The notes below the pieces were generated by a model. That model saw only the letters and a list, made by a program, of their open reading frames with translations, was not told the origin of the DNA and did no database searches. This document shows positions 1 through 7,940 of a stretch of 64,000 bases of DNA, one piece after another. How positions within the stretch are numbered: the stretch's first letter is position 1; every line of letters starts with the position of its first letter. A program made the translations under genes and the position numbers. Origin of the DNA: Arthrobacter sp. StoSoilB19 (GTDB taxonomy: Bacteria; Actinomycetota; Actinomycetes; Actinomycetales; Micrococcaceae); contig NZ_AP024650.1 of assembly GCF_019977275.1 (NCBI RefSeq), positions 992,001 through 1,056,000 of the forward strand, read 5' to 3'.

Positions 1-248
1 AGTCGGTGCCGTCGAATCTGGTCCGGATCCGGCTGCAGTTCACCAAGCCCTTCAAGGCCCTGAACCCCACCACCTTCACGTTCACCCCTGCCCCGGGCGG
101 CACCGAAGTGACCTGGCGGATGACCGGCGAGAACAAGGGCCTGGGGAGGGTGTTTGCACTGTTCATGAACATGGACAAGATGGTGGGCGCCGATTTCGAA
201 CGCGGCCTGGCCGCGTTGGCTGCCACAGTGGCGGCACGAAAGAGCTGA
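1..248 (+). CDS. SRPBCC-like protein, C-terminal fragment (cut by window edge)
   Basis: The reading frame is open from the first bases and stops at 246-248, so the 5' part lies outside the window. The visible residues, including the runs FTFTPAPGGTEVTWRMTGEN and MNMDKMVGADFERGL, look like the last beta strands and long C-terminal helix of the SRPBCC (polyketide cyclase/START-like) fold, a hydrophobic-ligand-binding cavity protein. The GTG at 6 is internal rather than the true start. A DUF1801 gene follows 9 bp downstream, so the two may be co-transcribed. The ligand is unknown. The fold assignment rests on the C-terminal half only. Confidence 0.6.
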   Translation, partial: SVPSNLVRIRLQFTKPFKALNPTTFTFTPAPGGTEVTWRMTGENKGLGRVFALFMNMDKMVGADFERGLAALAATVAARKS

Positions 249-257
249 GGCCGCCAC

Positions 258-602
258 ATGGGTGTCGTTGACGAAGCCCTGGACAGGATTGACGGACCGG
301 ACCGCAGTTGCCTTCAGCACGTGGTGGAGATTGCGCGGTCCCTGGCTCCCGACGCCACGGAGGGCATGAGCTACGGCATGCCCGCCCTCAAACTGGACGG
401 CAAACCGCTGGTGGCGGCCGTGGCCGCAGCAAAGCACCTCTCGGTTTTCCCGTTCTCCTCCGCGGTGGTGGAGGCAGTGGCCGGCCGGCTGGAGGGGTAC
501 TCCCTGTCCAAGGGGACCATCCGCTTCACGGCGGACCATCCAGTGCCGGACGACGTCCTCGCTGACATCGTCCGGCTGCGGATGGCGGAAATACGGAAAT
601 AG
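258..602 (+). CDS. DUF1801 family protein (YdhG-like)
   Basis: A 114-residue protein whose pattern fits the DUF1801/YdhG-like family: an acidic N-terminal helix, the EGMSYGMPALKLDGKPLVA segment at about residues 37-55, HLSVFPFSS near 60-68, then LSKGTIRF near 83-90 and a final helix. Some family members have been called iron chaperones, from a frataxin-like fold, but the biochemical role is not settled. No signal peptide or membrane segment is visible, so it is probably cytosolic. It follows the SRPBCC gene by 9 bp and probably shares its transcript. ATG 258 is the first in-frame start that keeps the whole domain. Confidence 0.72.
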   Translation: MGVVDEALDRIDGPDRSCLQHVVEIARSLAPDATEGMSYGMPALKLDGKPLVAAVAAAKHLSVFPFSSAVVEAVAGRLEGYSLSKGTIRFTADHPVPDDVLADIVRLRMAEIRK

Positions 603-655
603 GGCGCAGGACGACGGCGGGACCTATGGTCCTTCCAGCCGGCCGCGCCAGTGCA

Positions 656-668
656 TAGCGTGGTGCCA
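656..668 (+). promoter_or_regulatory. Leaderless promoter -10 element
   Basis: TAGCGT at 656-661 is followed by six bases and the ATG at 668, so transcription would begin at the start codon. No Shine-Dalgarno sequence precedes the gene. Confidence 0.5.
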
Positions 669-991
669 TGGCTGATACTCTCTCCTCCCTCGCAGACTCC
701 TTCAAGAACATGGGCGTTGCCCGCGCGTACGGCTCTCCCGTGAATGTGGGCGGGGAGGACATTGTGCCGGTGGCGCTGGTGTCCTTCGGTTTTGGCGGCG
801 GCACGGAATCGGACCAGGGGGCATCGGGCGGCGGGGGCGGCGGTTTCGTTGTCCCGTTGGGCGTGTACCGGACCGTGAATGGGCGCGCGGTCTTCCGCCC
901 CAACACCATCGCCATGCTGGTGTGCCTTGTCCCATTGGTTTCTGTGGCCGGCGCGGCGTTCCGAAAAGCGGCGCGCTCGGCCCGGAAATAA
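668..991 (+). CDS. GerW/YtfJ-like protein
   Basis: A 107-residue protein resembling the GerW (YtfJ) family: an N-terminal helix (ADTLSSLADSFKNMGVARAYG), the strand NVGGEDIVPVALVSFGFGGG, a glycine-rich loop (GASGGGGGG near residue 60) and a C-terminal hydrophobic segment (about 80-97). In Bacillus the family is linked to spore germination, but homologues are widespread in non-sporulating actinobacteria, where the role is unknown. The start is supported by a leaderless promoter ending at the ATG and by the lack of a ribosome binding site. It is a single-gene unit. The VOC gene lies 239 bp downstream. Confidence 0.65.
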   Translation: MADTLSSLADSFKNMGVARAYGSPVNVGGEDIVPVALVSFGFGGGTESDQGASGGGGGGFVVPLGVYRTVNGRAVFRPNTIAMLVCLVPLVSVAGAAFRKAARSARK

Positions 992-1230
992 GCGCCGGCC
1001 GGCGGCCCGGCATTCCATAAAATTCCCCTATTTCGTCCCCGGTAATTCGGTTCCATAATGGCCTCGTAGACTTCGGGAACCTCCCGCCGCTGTCCTGTGC
1101 CACGGCGGAACCAGGGGTTCCAGGTGGCCGCCCCGGCAATCGGCGGGAAGGACGGCCACGAGGCCCGGCCGGGACGGCCGGACTGTTTCAGGGGGAGAGC
1201 AACGCCACTAAATGCACAAGGAGAATTGTC

Positions 1231-1620
1231 ATGCTCAAGGATAGGGAAATCATGGCTGTGCTGCCGGCCAAGGATATTGACCGGGCACGGGAGTTTTACC
1301 GGGACAAGTTGGGACTGGAGCCGGTCCAGACGGTCGAAAACGACAACCTTATCTACCGCTGCGGCAAGGGAACGGGCTTCCTGCTCTACCAGACGGACAA
1401 CGCCGGTTCCGCCAAGAACACCCAGATGTCCTGGGGCGTCGATGACGTCGAAAAGGAAGTGGAGGAACTGCGGGGCCGCGGCGTCGTCTTTGAGGAGTAC
1501 GACATGCCGGGACTCAAGACCGAGAACGGCATCGCAACGATGGAAGGCATGGGCAAGGGTGCGTGGTTCCTCGACAGCGAGGGCAACATCCTGAACATTT
1601 CCTCGATCCCCGTCACGTAG
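1231..1620 (+). CDS. VOC (glyoxalase/bleomycin resistance-like) family protein
   Basis: A 129-residue single-domain member of the vicinal oxygen chelate fold. It shows the paired beta-alpha-beta-beta-beta layout, beginning IMAVLPAKDIDRAREFYRDK and ending with the GAWFLDSEGNILNIS strand typical of the second module. VOC proteins are metal-dependent isomerases, dioxygenases or drug-binding proteins, and the substrate cannot be read from sequence. The start at 1231 has a good ribosome binding site (AAGGAG, 7-8 bp upstream). A long imperfect fold-back begins 52 bp after the stop and probably ends the transcript. Confidence 0.75.
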   Translation: MLKDREIMAVLPAKDIDRAREFYRDKLGLEPVQTVENDNLIYRCGKGTGFLLYQTDNAGSAKNTQMSWGVDDVEKEVEELRGRGVVFEEYDMPGLKTENGIATMEGMGKGAWFLDSEGNILNISSIPVT

Positions 1621-1671
1621 CCATCCCCCTTGCACAGGCGCATACTCAATCACCTGGCAGCAAAGCCATAA

Positions 1672-1749
1672 GTACGACGCCGGCACGTGCCGCCCAAAGC
1701 ACCCGCACCCGGGTGCGTGGCAGCGGCAGGCCGGCGCCGCCGTCGTAAG
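1672..1749. repeat. Large imperfect fold-back containing the GTACGACGCCGG element
   Basis: GTACGACGCCGG at 1672-1683 pairs, with interruptions, with the segment around 1732-1749 that ends GCCGTCGTAA. A TGCCGC/GCGGCA pair and a CGCACCCGGGTGCG palindrome lie inside. It separates the VOC gene from the cupin gene and could act as a terminator for the first, although no T-run follows. Confidence 0.55.
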
Positions 1750-1772
1750 CGGCCTGAAAGGAAGGCGCGGGA

Positions 1773-2123
1773 ATGGGCGCGGAAGAGATGGTTCCGGAGA
1801 CAAAAGGCGTCTCGGTGGAGTTGCTGGCGGCCGTAGACCTTGATGGCGAGATTGACGGGATGGAAGGCCGGCAGCTGCGGATGCGGATGGTGACGATCGA
1901 CCCCGGCGGGGTCTTCGGGCCCCTCCACAACCATGTTGGGCGTCCGGGAACCGTCTTTATCCTGCAGGGAACCATCACCGACCACCGCGACGGCGCCGCC
2001 ACGGACTATGGGCCCGGAGTGGGCTGGCCGGAGGACCGGAACACCACCCACTGGCTGGAGAACAGGGGGACGGTCCCGGCGGTGGAAGTCTCCGTGGATA
2101 TCGTCGCCAAGCTTCCGTCATAA
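1773..2123 (+). CDS. Cupin-domain protein
   Basis: A 116-residue single cupin barrel. Cupin motif 1 is visible as PGGVFGPLHNHVGRPGTVFIL (about residues 46-66), with the metal-ligand histidines in HNH. Motif 2 is near RNTTHWLENRG. Cupins of this size are small metal-binding enzymes or sensors of unknown substrate. The start at 1773 is preceded by an AAGGAAGG ribosome binding site. No signal peptide is visible. The gene stands alone between a fold-back repeat and a small hypothetical gene. Confidence 0.7.
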   Translation: MGAEEMVPETKGVSVELLAAVDLDGEIDGMEGRQLRMRMVTIDPGGVFGPLHNHVGRPGTVFILQGTITDHRDGAATDYGPGVGWPEDRNTTHWLENRGTVPAVEVSVDIVAKLPS

Positions 2124-2227
2124 ATCCACGTGTTGTAGAAACCGGTGGCTTATCCGCCGTGTTCTGGGTATCTTGTGCATACCCGTGGTTGAGCAGTCAG
2201 CTGGCAAGTTACTCATGGGAGCCACTG

Positions 2228-2470
2228 ATGGACGCCGCTGCTGACCAGCCACCTTCCGGGAGGATCCGTCCCGGCACCAGCTCACAGGGCAGGGTGTTCC
2301 ATGCCTTCCGGCGCTGGCCGCTCGTCCCGGCCGCCGACCTGCTCCTGCTGCGCCACGCGCTCGTCGGCCAAGACTCCTCCACCGAACCGGACCACGCGTC
2401 CGCTCTCCGTTGCCTGGTCGACGACGAACTCACGCGCCGGCTGGCCCTTCCGCCCGCTTCTGGGGACTAA
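2228..2470 (+). CDS. Small hypothetical protein
   Basis: An 80-residue protein beginning MDAAADQPPSGRIRPGTSSQGR, followed by a helical region with LLLLRHALVG and a C-terminal DDELTRRLALPP segment. The ATG at 2228 is preferred because GGGAG lies at the right distance upstream. An earlier in-frame ATG at 2159 would add an unlikely Trp/Tyr-rich extension. I do not recognise the family. It has no neighbour on the same strand and converges on the MFS gene. Confidence 0.4.
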   Translation: MDAAADQPPSGRIRPGTSSQGRVFHAFRRWPLVPAADLLLLRHALVGQDSSTEPDHASALRCLVDDELTRRLALPPASGD

Positions 2471-2555
2471 GACTGCCGTGGGTCGGTAACGTGTGACATT
2501 GGGGGACCGGCCCACGGCCCAAATAAGCCGTCTGTTCCTTCCCCCGCCAGCCAAT

Positions 2556-3812
2556 TCAAACGGCGGGCTGGCGCCGCCCCAGCGCCAGCCGCAGGGCGGC
2601 GCGGAGGGTGAGCCGGTTCCGCCTGGTTACCGCGATGACGGCTGCGACACCCGCCAGCAGCACCACGATCCCGCCTGCGGCCACGGACCAGCGGGCGCCG
2701 AACTGGCTCCCGATCCAACCGACCAGCGGTGAACCCAGGGCGGTGCCGCCCTGCAGGATGGCCAGGTACAGGGCCAGCACGCGACCGCGGAACTGTGGCT
2801 CCACGGACAGCTGGATGCTGGTATTGCAGCTGTTCAGGAACGTGATGGACGCCAGCCCCACGGGAATGAGGAGGGCAGCGTAGGCCCAGAAAGACGGCGC
2901 GACGCTGCCCAGGATGGTGAAGACACCCAGGCCCAGCGCCCCGCCCAGCAGGAACCTCAGCCGAGGACGGGACCTGCGGGCCGCCAGGAGGGCGCCGGCC
3001 AGGGTGCCCACCGCCATGATGGAACCGAGAAGCCCGAATTCACCCGGGCCCATGCGGAATTCGGTGGTGGCCATCAGCGAGTTGATGACGGGAAAGTTCA
3101 TGCCGAACGCGCCCAGGACGCCCACCAGGACCATGATCAGCATCAAGTCCGGCCTTCGGCGCACGTAGCGGATGCCCTCAACCACCTGGTGCTTGTTCCG
3201 CTCGCCCTTTGCCACCGGGGCGGGCTGGGTAATGCGGATCCTGAACAGCGAGACCAGGACGGCCGCGAAGCTCGCCGCGTTGAGCAGGAACACCGGGCCC
3301 GTTCCCACCCAGGCGATGAGCACCCCCGCGATCGCGGGGCCTGTGAGCCGGGCGGTGTTGAAGGAGGCGGAATTCAGGGCCACCGCATTGGAGATGTTCT
3401 CCTGCCCCACCAGTTCGGAGACGAAGGCCTGGCGCGCCGGTGCGTCCACGGCACTGGCAACGCCCAGGCAGAAGGCCGCCACGTACGCATGCCACAGTTG
3501 GGCGGTGCCGGTCACCACCAGGAGGCCGATGGCGAGGCCGGTGGATGCCATGGCCAACTGCGTCCACATGAGGATAATGCGCTTCCGGTACCGGTCAGCC
3601 AGGACTCCGCCGTAAGGGCCGAACAGCAGCATGGGCAAAAACTGCAGGCCCGTGGTGAGGCCGACGGCGGCGCCTGAGTGGTCGGTGAGAACGGTCAGGA
3701 CCAGCCAGTCCTGGGCCACGCGCTGCATCCAGGTGCCGATGTTGGAAACGATCGCACCGCTGGCCCAGATGCGGTAGTTGGGGTTTTCGAGGGCCCGGAA
3801 CATCGCGCTCAT
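2556..3812 (-). CDS. MFS transporter (MFS_3 / EntS-like exporter)
   Basis: A 418-residue, 12-TM major facilitator. It opens MSAMFRALENPNYRIWASGA, has TWMQRVAQDWLVL in the first helix region and the loop 2-3 signature GGVLADRYRKRIIL near residues 74-87, as in the MFS_3 group of proton-driven exporters of drugs or siderophores. Its ATG overlaps the stop of the upstream marR-type gene (ATGA-type), so the two are translationally coupled and the transporter is the likely target of that repressor. The transported compound is unknown. Confidence 0.8.
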   Translation of the reverse strand: MSAMFRALENPNYRIWASGAIVSNIGTWMQRVAQDWLVLTVLTDHSGAAVGLTTGLQFLPMLLFGPYGGVLADRYRKRIILMWTQLAMASTGLAIGLLVVTGTAQLWHAYVAAFCLGVASAVDAPARQAFVSELVGQENISNAVALNSASFNTARLTGPAIAGVLIAWVGTGPVFLLNAASFAAVLVSLFRIRITQPAPVAKGERNKHQVVEGIRYVRRRPDLMLIMVLVGVLGAFGMNFPVINSLMATTEFRMGPGEFGLLGSIMAVGTLAGALLAARRSRPRLRFLLGGALGLGVFTILGSVAPSFWAYAALLIPVGLASITFLNSCNTSIQLSVEPQFRGRVLALYLAILQGGTALGSPLVGWIGSQFGARWSVAAGGIVVLLAGVAAVIAVTRRNRLTLRAALRLALGRRQPAV

Positions 3813-4270
3813 TTGCCGCTCATTTCCTGCATGATGCGGGCCGCCCGGCTGAGGGTAAGCCTGTCGTCCTCGCTGAGCCCGGCCACGCGCTGGGCCAGCC
3901 AGGCCGTCCGCTGGCTCCGTGCCTCGGCGAGGACCGTCCTTCCCGCATCCGTGATGTCCACGCGGACCTGCCGCCCGTCGTCGGGGTCTGCGCTCCTGGT
4001 GACGAAGCCCTGGTCGGCGAGCGCGTTGACGATCCTGGTCATGGACGGCGCCTGGACGTGCTCACTCTCGGCAAGTGCCCGGAGCGTGCTGGGGCCGCTG
4101 CCGTTCAGCAGGGCCAGGACTGTGTATTGCCCGGGGGTGATGATGTCGCCCGTTGCCTCAACGCGGAGCCGGCGTGAAGTACGCATCACGGCGGTGCGGA
4201 GCTCGATGGCGAGGGTATCGGGCGTAGTGGGGTCTGCGGTTGCTGTGTTCTTCGTTTGGGTGGGTGACAT
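3809..4270 (-). CDS. MarR-family transcriptional regulator
   Basis: A 153-residue winged-helix protein with the MarR layout: an N-terminal dimerisation helix (LAIELRTAVMRTSRRLR), a recognition region (LRALAESEHVQAPSMTRIVNALADQGFV, with the wing RSADPDDGRQVRVDIT), and C-terminal dimerisation helices. MarR proteins usually repress an adjacent exporter and release DNA on binding small phenolic or xenobiotic ligands. It is the first gene of a two-gene operon with the MFS exporter. Two tandem palindromes lie 31-56 bp upstream of its start and are the probable autoregulatory operator. An AGGAGG lies 13 bp upstream of the ATG. Confidence 0.85.
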   Translation of the reverse strand: MSPTQTKNTATADPTTPDTLAIELRTAVMRTSRRLRVEATGDIITPGQYTVLALLNGSGPSTLRALAESEHVQAPSMTRIVNALADQGFVTRSADPDDGRQVRVDITDAGRTVLAEARSQRTAWLAQRVAGLSEDDRLTLSRAARIMQEMSGK

Positions 4271-4300
4271 GTATGCGGGTGCGCCTCCTGCTGACGTTCC

Positions 4301-4326
4301 TTAGCAGTGCTAATTAGTTCTGCTAA
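4301..4326. promoter_or_regulatory. Tandem MarR-type operator half-palindromes
   Basis: TTAGCAGTGCTAA (4301-4313) is a near-perfect palindrome and TTAGTTCTGCTAA (4314-4326) is a degenerate copy directly next to it, giving a 13-bp repeat period. They lie just upstream of the divergently read regulator gene, where a MarR dimer would block its promoter. Binding is inferred from position and symmetry. Confidence 0.6.
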
Positions 4327-4405
4327 CTATTATGGTCTGCTTGCTTATCAATGGGCAACAGCCTGCGGTGTGGGTTTGGTGACATGCTCCGGCAGAATGG
4401 GATGC

Positions 4406-4912
4406 GTGACTGGGGGCAGAGCTGATGTAAAGCGCAAATCCGCGTTGTCGTGGAAAGGAAAAGCGAACCTTGCGGTGGCCGTCCTGGTCATCTGCCTGGG
4501 CCCGATCCTGATTGGCGTGGGCAGTTTCATGATCAACGCCGACGAGGAGCTTGCGCGGACCGGGACACAGGCCACCGGAACGATCGTCCACTTCAAGGAC
4601 GTCACCAAAGCCTCCTCGCGCAGGATGCAGGTTGAATTCACGGCGGCGGACGGGCTGCCCCACAGGACGTTCGCGGCCGTTGACCACGACCAGCATCCCG
4701 TCGTCGGCAGCGAAGCCACGGTGGTCTATGCCGAAAATGACCCGGCCAGGGCCGTTGTGCTGGGTTATGAGAGCGACGGTGTGTGGTTCCGTGGCGTGGG
4801 CATTGTGCTGACCGTCATCTTCGGCGGGCTGGGACTGCTGCTCTGCCTTGGGGTTGGCACCGCGGCCCTCCGTGCCAAATTCCGGAAACCCGCCACAAAC
4901 CACGTGGTCTGA
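4406..4912 (+). CDS. DUF3592-like membrane protein
   Basis: A protein of about 168 residues with a lysine/arginine-rich N terminus, one membrane helix (NLAVAVLVICLGPILIGVGS), an extracytoplasmic beta-rich domain (TGTIVHF, MQVEFTAADG, VVGSEATVVYAENDPARAVV) and a second membrane helix near the C terminus. This is the DUF3592 arrangement, of unknown function. I chose GTG 4406, where a CAGAAT -10-like element lies seven bases upstream and suggests a leaderless transcript. Starts at 4397 or 4307 are also in frame, but the latter lies inside the MarR operator. Confidence 0.6.
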   Translation: MTGGRADVKRKSALSWKGKANLAVAVLVICLGPILIGVGSFMINADEELARTGTQATGTIVHFKDVTKASSRRMQVEFTAADGLPHRTFAAVDHDQHPVVGSEATVVYAENDPARAVVLGYESDGVWFRGVGIVLTVIFGGLGLLLCLGVGTAALRAKFRKPATNHVV

Positions 4913-4971
4913 GACTGTCACGGCTCTTGGGTCTGGCCGCTGCGGCTCGGCGGGCGTAGGCTCGGTCCACC

Positions 4972-5574
4972 ATGACCGAGCAGCAGCCCTTTGAATTGAT
5001 CCGGCGCTATCCGCATTTCGAGCTGCGCCGGTATCCGGACTACGTGGTGGCCGAAGTGACGGTCACCGCGGATTTTGACCGCGCCGGCAATGCCGCCTTC
5101 CGGCATCTCTTCAACTACATCAGCGGCAGCAATAATGCCCGGCAGAAACTGGCCATGACCGCTCCGGTGCTCCAGGAACCAGGGCCCCGGAAACTGGCAA
5201 TGACCACCCCCGTACTCCAGTCCGGTCCGGTGCCGGGGTCGGGGGAGCCTGCCGAATATTCGGTGGCGTTCGTCCTTCCGGCCGGCGTGACAGCTGACGG
5301 CGCTCCGGTCCCTGCCGATCCCATGGTCAGGATCCGCGCGGTGCCAGGTTCCCTTGCCGCAGTGCTGGGATTCTCCGGCAGCGGTTCGGCATCGGCTTTC
5401 CAGAAGCGCAACGACGGCCTGCAGGCTGCGCTCACCCTGGCCGGGCTGACTCCCGTGGGGACGCCGAGATTCGCCCGCTTCGACCCCCCGTTCAAGCCTT
5501 GGTTCCTGCGCCACAATGAGGTTGTCCAGGATGTCCTGGAACCCCAGGCGGGTGGAACGGCACCGGGCGCTTAG
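4972..5574 (+). CDS. SOUL-family heme-binding protein
   Basis: A 200-residue SOUL/HBP-fold protein. Typical features are FELIRRYPHFELRRYPDYVVAEV at the N terminus, the repeated segments RQKLAMTAPVL and RKLAMTTPVL near residues 60-85 (the family's conserved K-[IL]-[AP]-M-T-x-P-V pattern), then the strand EYSVAFVLPAG, and the C-terminal RFDPPFKPWFLRHNEV. Members bind heme or tetrapyrroles, and the bacterial role is poorly defined. No signal peptide is seen. A TAGGCT -10-like element 9 bp before the ATG and the absence of a ribosome binding site suggest a leaderless message. Confidence 0.85.
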   Translation: MTEQQPFELIRRYPHFELRRYPDYVVAEVTVTADFDRAGNAAFRHLFNYISGSNNARQKLAMTAPVLQEPGPRKLAMTTPVLQSGPVPGSGEPAEYSVAFVLPAGVTADGAPVPADPMVRIRAVPGSLAAVLGFSGSGSASAFQKRNDGLQAALTLAGLTPVGTPRFARFDPPFKPWFLRHNEVVQDVLEPQAGGTAPGA

Positions 5575-5777
5575 CTGGAAGCAGCGCTGTAGGTTTCTTT
5601 CCCCCTCCCCACCCGATACTTTCCTGCCTGCCCGGAAAGATCCCTATTCGGGCAACCATGCATAAAGGATGGCCAGTCCGCACTCCGCTGCCCCATTCTC
5701 TGGGTAGTGGCGCCCTTATGGGTGGTTGCAGGGGGCGCGGAGTCTCCTCCCACTTTCGGTTTTCTGTTGTTATTGCT

Positions 5778-5796
5778 GAAACTTTACGATAGTTTC
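5778..5796. promoter_or_regulatory. Putative LacI-type operator before the GH42 operon
   Basis: The 19-bp element has arms GAAACT (5778-5783) and AGTTTC (5791-5796) around a 7-bp centre that contains a -10-like TACGAT. Related GAAACT repeats lie before the GH3 gene and before the oxidoreductase gene of the same locus, so this is probably the site of the LacI regulator encoded at 19361. The rest of the 5575-5801 intergenic region shows only a weak hairpin at 5629-5654. Confidence 0.6.
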
Positions 5797-5858
5797 TCAC
5801 TGTGATGCAGGTCGCACTGGTGGGAGCCCGCGGCCATGATGCCAACAAAAGGACGATG

Positions 5859-7931
5859 ATGACCCGCGAGCACAGCACCAGCACCTCCGAACACCGCTTC
5901 AAACGCCTGCACGAACGTCTGGGCGGCATCGCCTACGGGGGTGACTACAACCCCGAACAGTGGCCACGCGAGGTGTGGGACCAGGATGTCCGGCTCATGA
6001 AGCAAGCGGGCGTCAACCTGGTCACCCTGGCCGTCTTTTCCTGGAGCCGGCTTGAGACAGCCGACGGTCTTTACGACTTTGGCTGGCTGGACGAGGTGAT
6101 GGACCTGCTGCACCGGAACGGCATCGGCGTGGACCTGGCCACTCCGGACGCCGTCCCGCCGGCCTGGTTGATCGCCCAGCACCCGGACATCCTGCCCGTC
6201 CTGGCCGACGGCTCTACGTTCGGCTTCGGCTCCCGACAGCACTTCGACGTCTCCCATCCTGCTTACCGGGAAAAATCGCTGGCCATGGCAGAGAAGATGG
6301 GGGAGCGCTACGCTGCCCACCCGGCCCTGCGCATGTGGCATGTAAACAACGAGTACGGACCGGTCTCGTACGGCCCGTACGCCGACCGCGCCTTCCGGGC
6401 ATGGCTGCAGGAAAAATACGGCGACCTGGAGAACCTGAACCAGGCATGGAGCACCGACGTATGGGGACAGCGCTACTCCGACTGGTCGCAGGTGAACGCA
6501 CCCGCCCGGCCGCGCACGTGGTCCAACCCGTCCCGCCGCCTTGATTACCACCGGTTCACTTCGGACAGCATGCTGGAGCACTACAAGGCCGAGCGGGACA
6601 TCCTGCGCCGGTACACGCCAGATTTGCCGATTGTCACCAACTTCATGCGCTTCTACAAGAACAACGATTACTGGGCCTGGGCTGCTGAGGAGGACGCCGC
6701 GGCCCTGGACATCTACCCGGACCCGCGCGAGGAAGACGCCCACGTGGCCGCGGCGCTCAACTTCGACCTGATGCGCTCGCTCCGCCGCGGCCAGCCATGG
6801 CTGGTGATGGAACAGGCTACCGGCGCCGTCAGCCAGTGGTCCGTCAACGTCTCCAAGCTGCCCGGCAAAATGAGGCTTGGCTCCTACCAGGCCATCGCGC
6901 AGGGCGCCGATTCCATCCTCTTCTTCCAGTGGCGCCAGGCCAGGGGCGGCACCGAACGCTTCCACTCCGGCATGGTCAACCACGCCGGGCCCAATACGCG
7001 CATTTTCCGGGAAGTTTGTGAACTGGGCCAGGAACTCAAGGGCCTGGCCGGCCTCACCGGCACACGCTCCAGCGCCAAGGTCGCGCTGGTCTTCGACTGG
7101 GACTGCTGGTGGGCCCTGGAACTGGGGAACTCCCCGCGCTCGGACCTGAACTACGCCCAGGAAGTCCTCCGCCTCTACCGCCCCTTCTTCGACGCCAACA
7201 TATCCGTGGACTTCGTGAACACCACCAGCGACCTCAGCCAGTACGGCATGGTGGTCCTGCCGGCGTCGTACCTGCTCACCGACCAGGCCGCCGGGAACAT
7301 CGAGGACTATGTGGCCCGCGGCGGGCATCTGGTGGCCAGCTACCTCTCCGGCATCGTGGACCAGGACAACACCATCCTCCTGGGCGGCTACCCGGGCGCG
7401 CTGCGCAACGTCCTGGGGGTGTGGAGCGAGGAGATGCATCCGCTGGCCGGGGAGGGCGAGGCAGTCAAGCTTTCAACGGCCGACGGCGGTACGGCCTCAG
7501 CCGATTACTGGACCGAGCACCTGCACACCACCACGGCTGACGTTGTTGCGAGCTATGCCTCCGGCCGGCTGGAAGGCTCGCCCGCCGTCACCCGCAACAG
7601 CTTCGGCGCCGGCACTGCCGTGTACCTGTCGGCCAGGGTGGACAGCTCCTTCCTTGCGGAACTGCTCTCAACTGAACGTGCCGCTGCGGGAATCCGCGCG
7701 GAACTGGATGCGCCGCTGGGAGTGCAGGTCCGCCGTCGTGCCGGCAACGGACGCAGCTACCTGCTGGTCCTGAACCACAACGATGCACCCGCCAGGGTGG
7801 ACGTGGGGCACGGCGGCACAGACCAGCTCACCGGAGCCAATGTCACCGGCACGGTGGAGCTCGCCGCCAACGGCGTGCTGGTGCTGGAGGAAATACCCAC
7901 TAAAGACTCAACCGCGGAAACGGGCCGGTAG
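5859..7931 (+). CDS. Glycoside hydrolase family 42 beta-galactosidase
   Basis: About 690 residues with the full GH42 architecture: a TIM barrel beginning LGGIAYGGDYNPEQWP, a trimerisation domain (LVFDWDCWWALE onward) and a C-terminal beta domain. The proton donor is the Glu in WHVNNEYG (about residue 165) and the nucleophile is the Glu in VMEQATGAV (about residue 318). These are the classical retaining-mechanism residues. There is no signal peptide, so it hydrolyses imported galactosides in the cytoplasm. An AAAGGACG site supports starts at 5856/5859 over the upstream ATG at 5802. It is the first gene of a transport operon. The exact oligosaccharide is not known. Confidence 0.9.
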   Translation: MTREHSTSTSEHRFKRLHERLGGIAYGGDYNPEQWPREVWDQDVRLMKQAGVNLVTLAVFSWSRLETADGLYDFGWLDEVMDLLHRNGIGVDLATPDAVPPAWLIAQHPDILPVLADGSTFGFGSRQHFDVSHPAYREKSLAMAEKMGERYAAHPALRMWHVNNEYGPVSYGPYADRAFRAWLQEKYGDLENLNQAWSTDVWGQRYSDWSQVNAPARPRTWSNPSRRLDYHRFTSDSMLEHYKAERDILRRYTPDLPIVTNFMRFYKNNDYWAWAAEEDAAALDIYPDPREEDAHVAAALNFDLMRSLRRGQPWLVMEQATGAVSQWSVNVSKLPGKMRLGSYQAIAQGADSILFFQWRQARGGTERFHSGMVNHAGPNTRIFREVCELGQELKGLAGLTGTRSSAKVALVFDWDCWWALELGNSPRSDLNYAQEVLRLYRPFFDANISVDFVNTTSDLSQYGMVVLPASYLLTDQAAGNIEDYVARGGHLVASYLSGIVDQDNTILLGGYPGALRNVLGVWSEEMHPLAGEGEAVKLSTADGGTASADYWTEHLHTTTADVVASYASGRLEGSPAVTRNSFGAGTAVYLSARVDSSFLAELLSTERAAAGIRAELDAPLGVQVRRRAGNGRSYLLVLNHNDAPARVDVGHGGTDQLTGANVTGTVELAANGVLVLEEIPTKDSTAETGR

Positions 7932-7940
7932 GAGGCAGTC

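Noticed and set aside
371..1803. Long open frames on the minus strand across the first 1.8 kb
   Set aside because: They run through the DUF1801, GerW-like and VOC genes in other frames. High GC gives long stop-free shadows. Composition (Arg/Pro/Ala-rich) is not protein-like and no ribosome binding sites precede them.
5784..7439. 551-codon minus-strand frame opposite the GH42 gene
   Set aside because: It has no recognisable domain and covers a clear GH42 coding sequence with conserved catalytic residues. It is a mirror frame.
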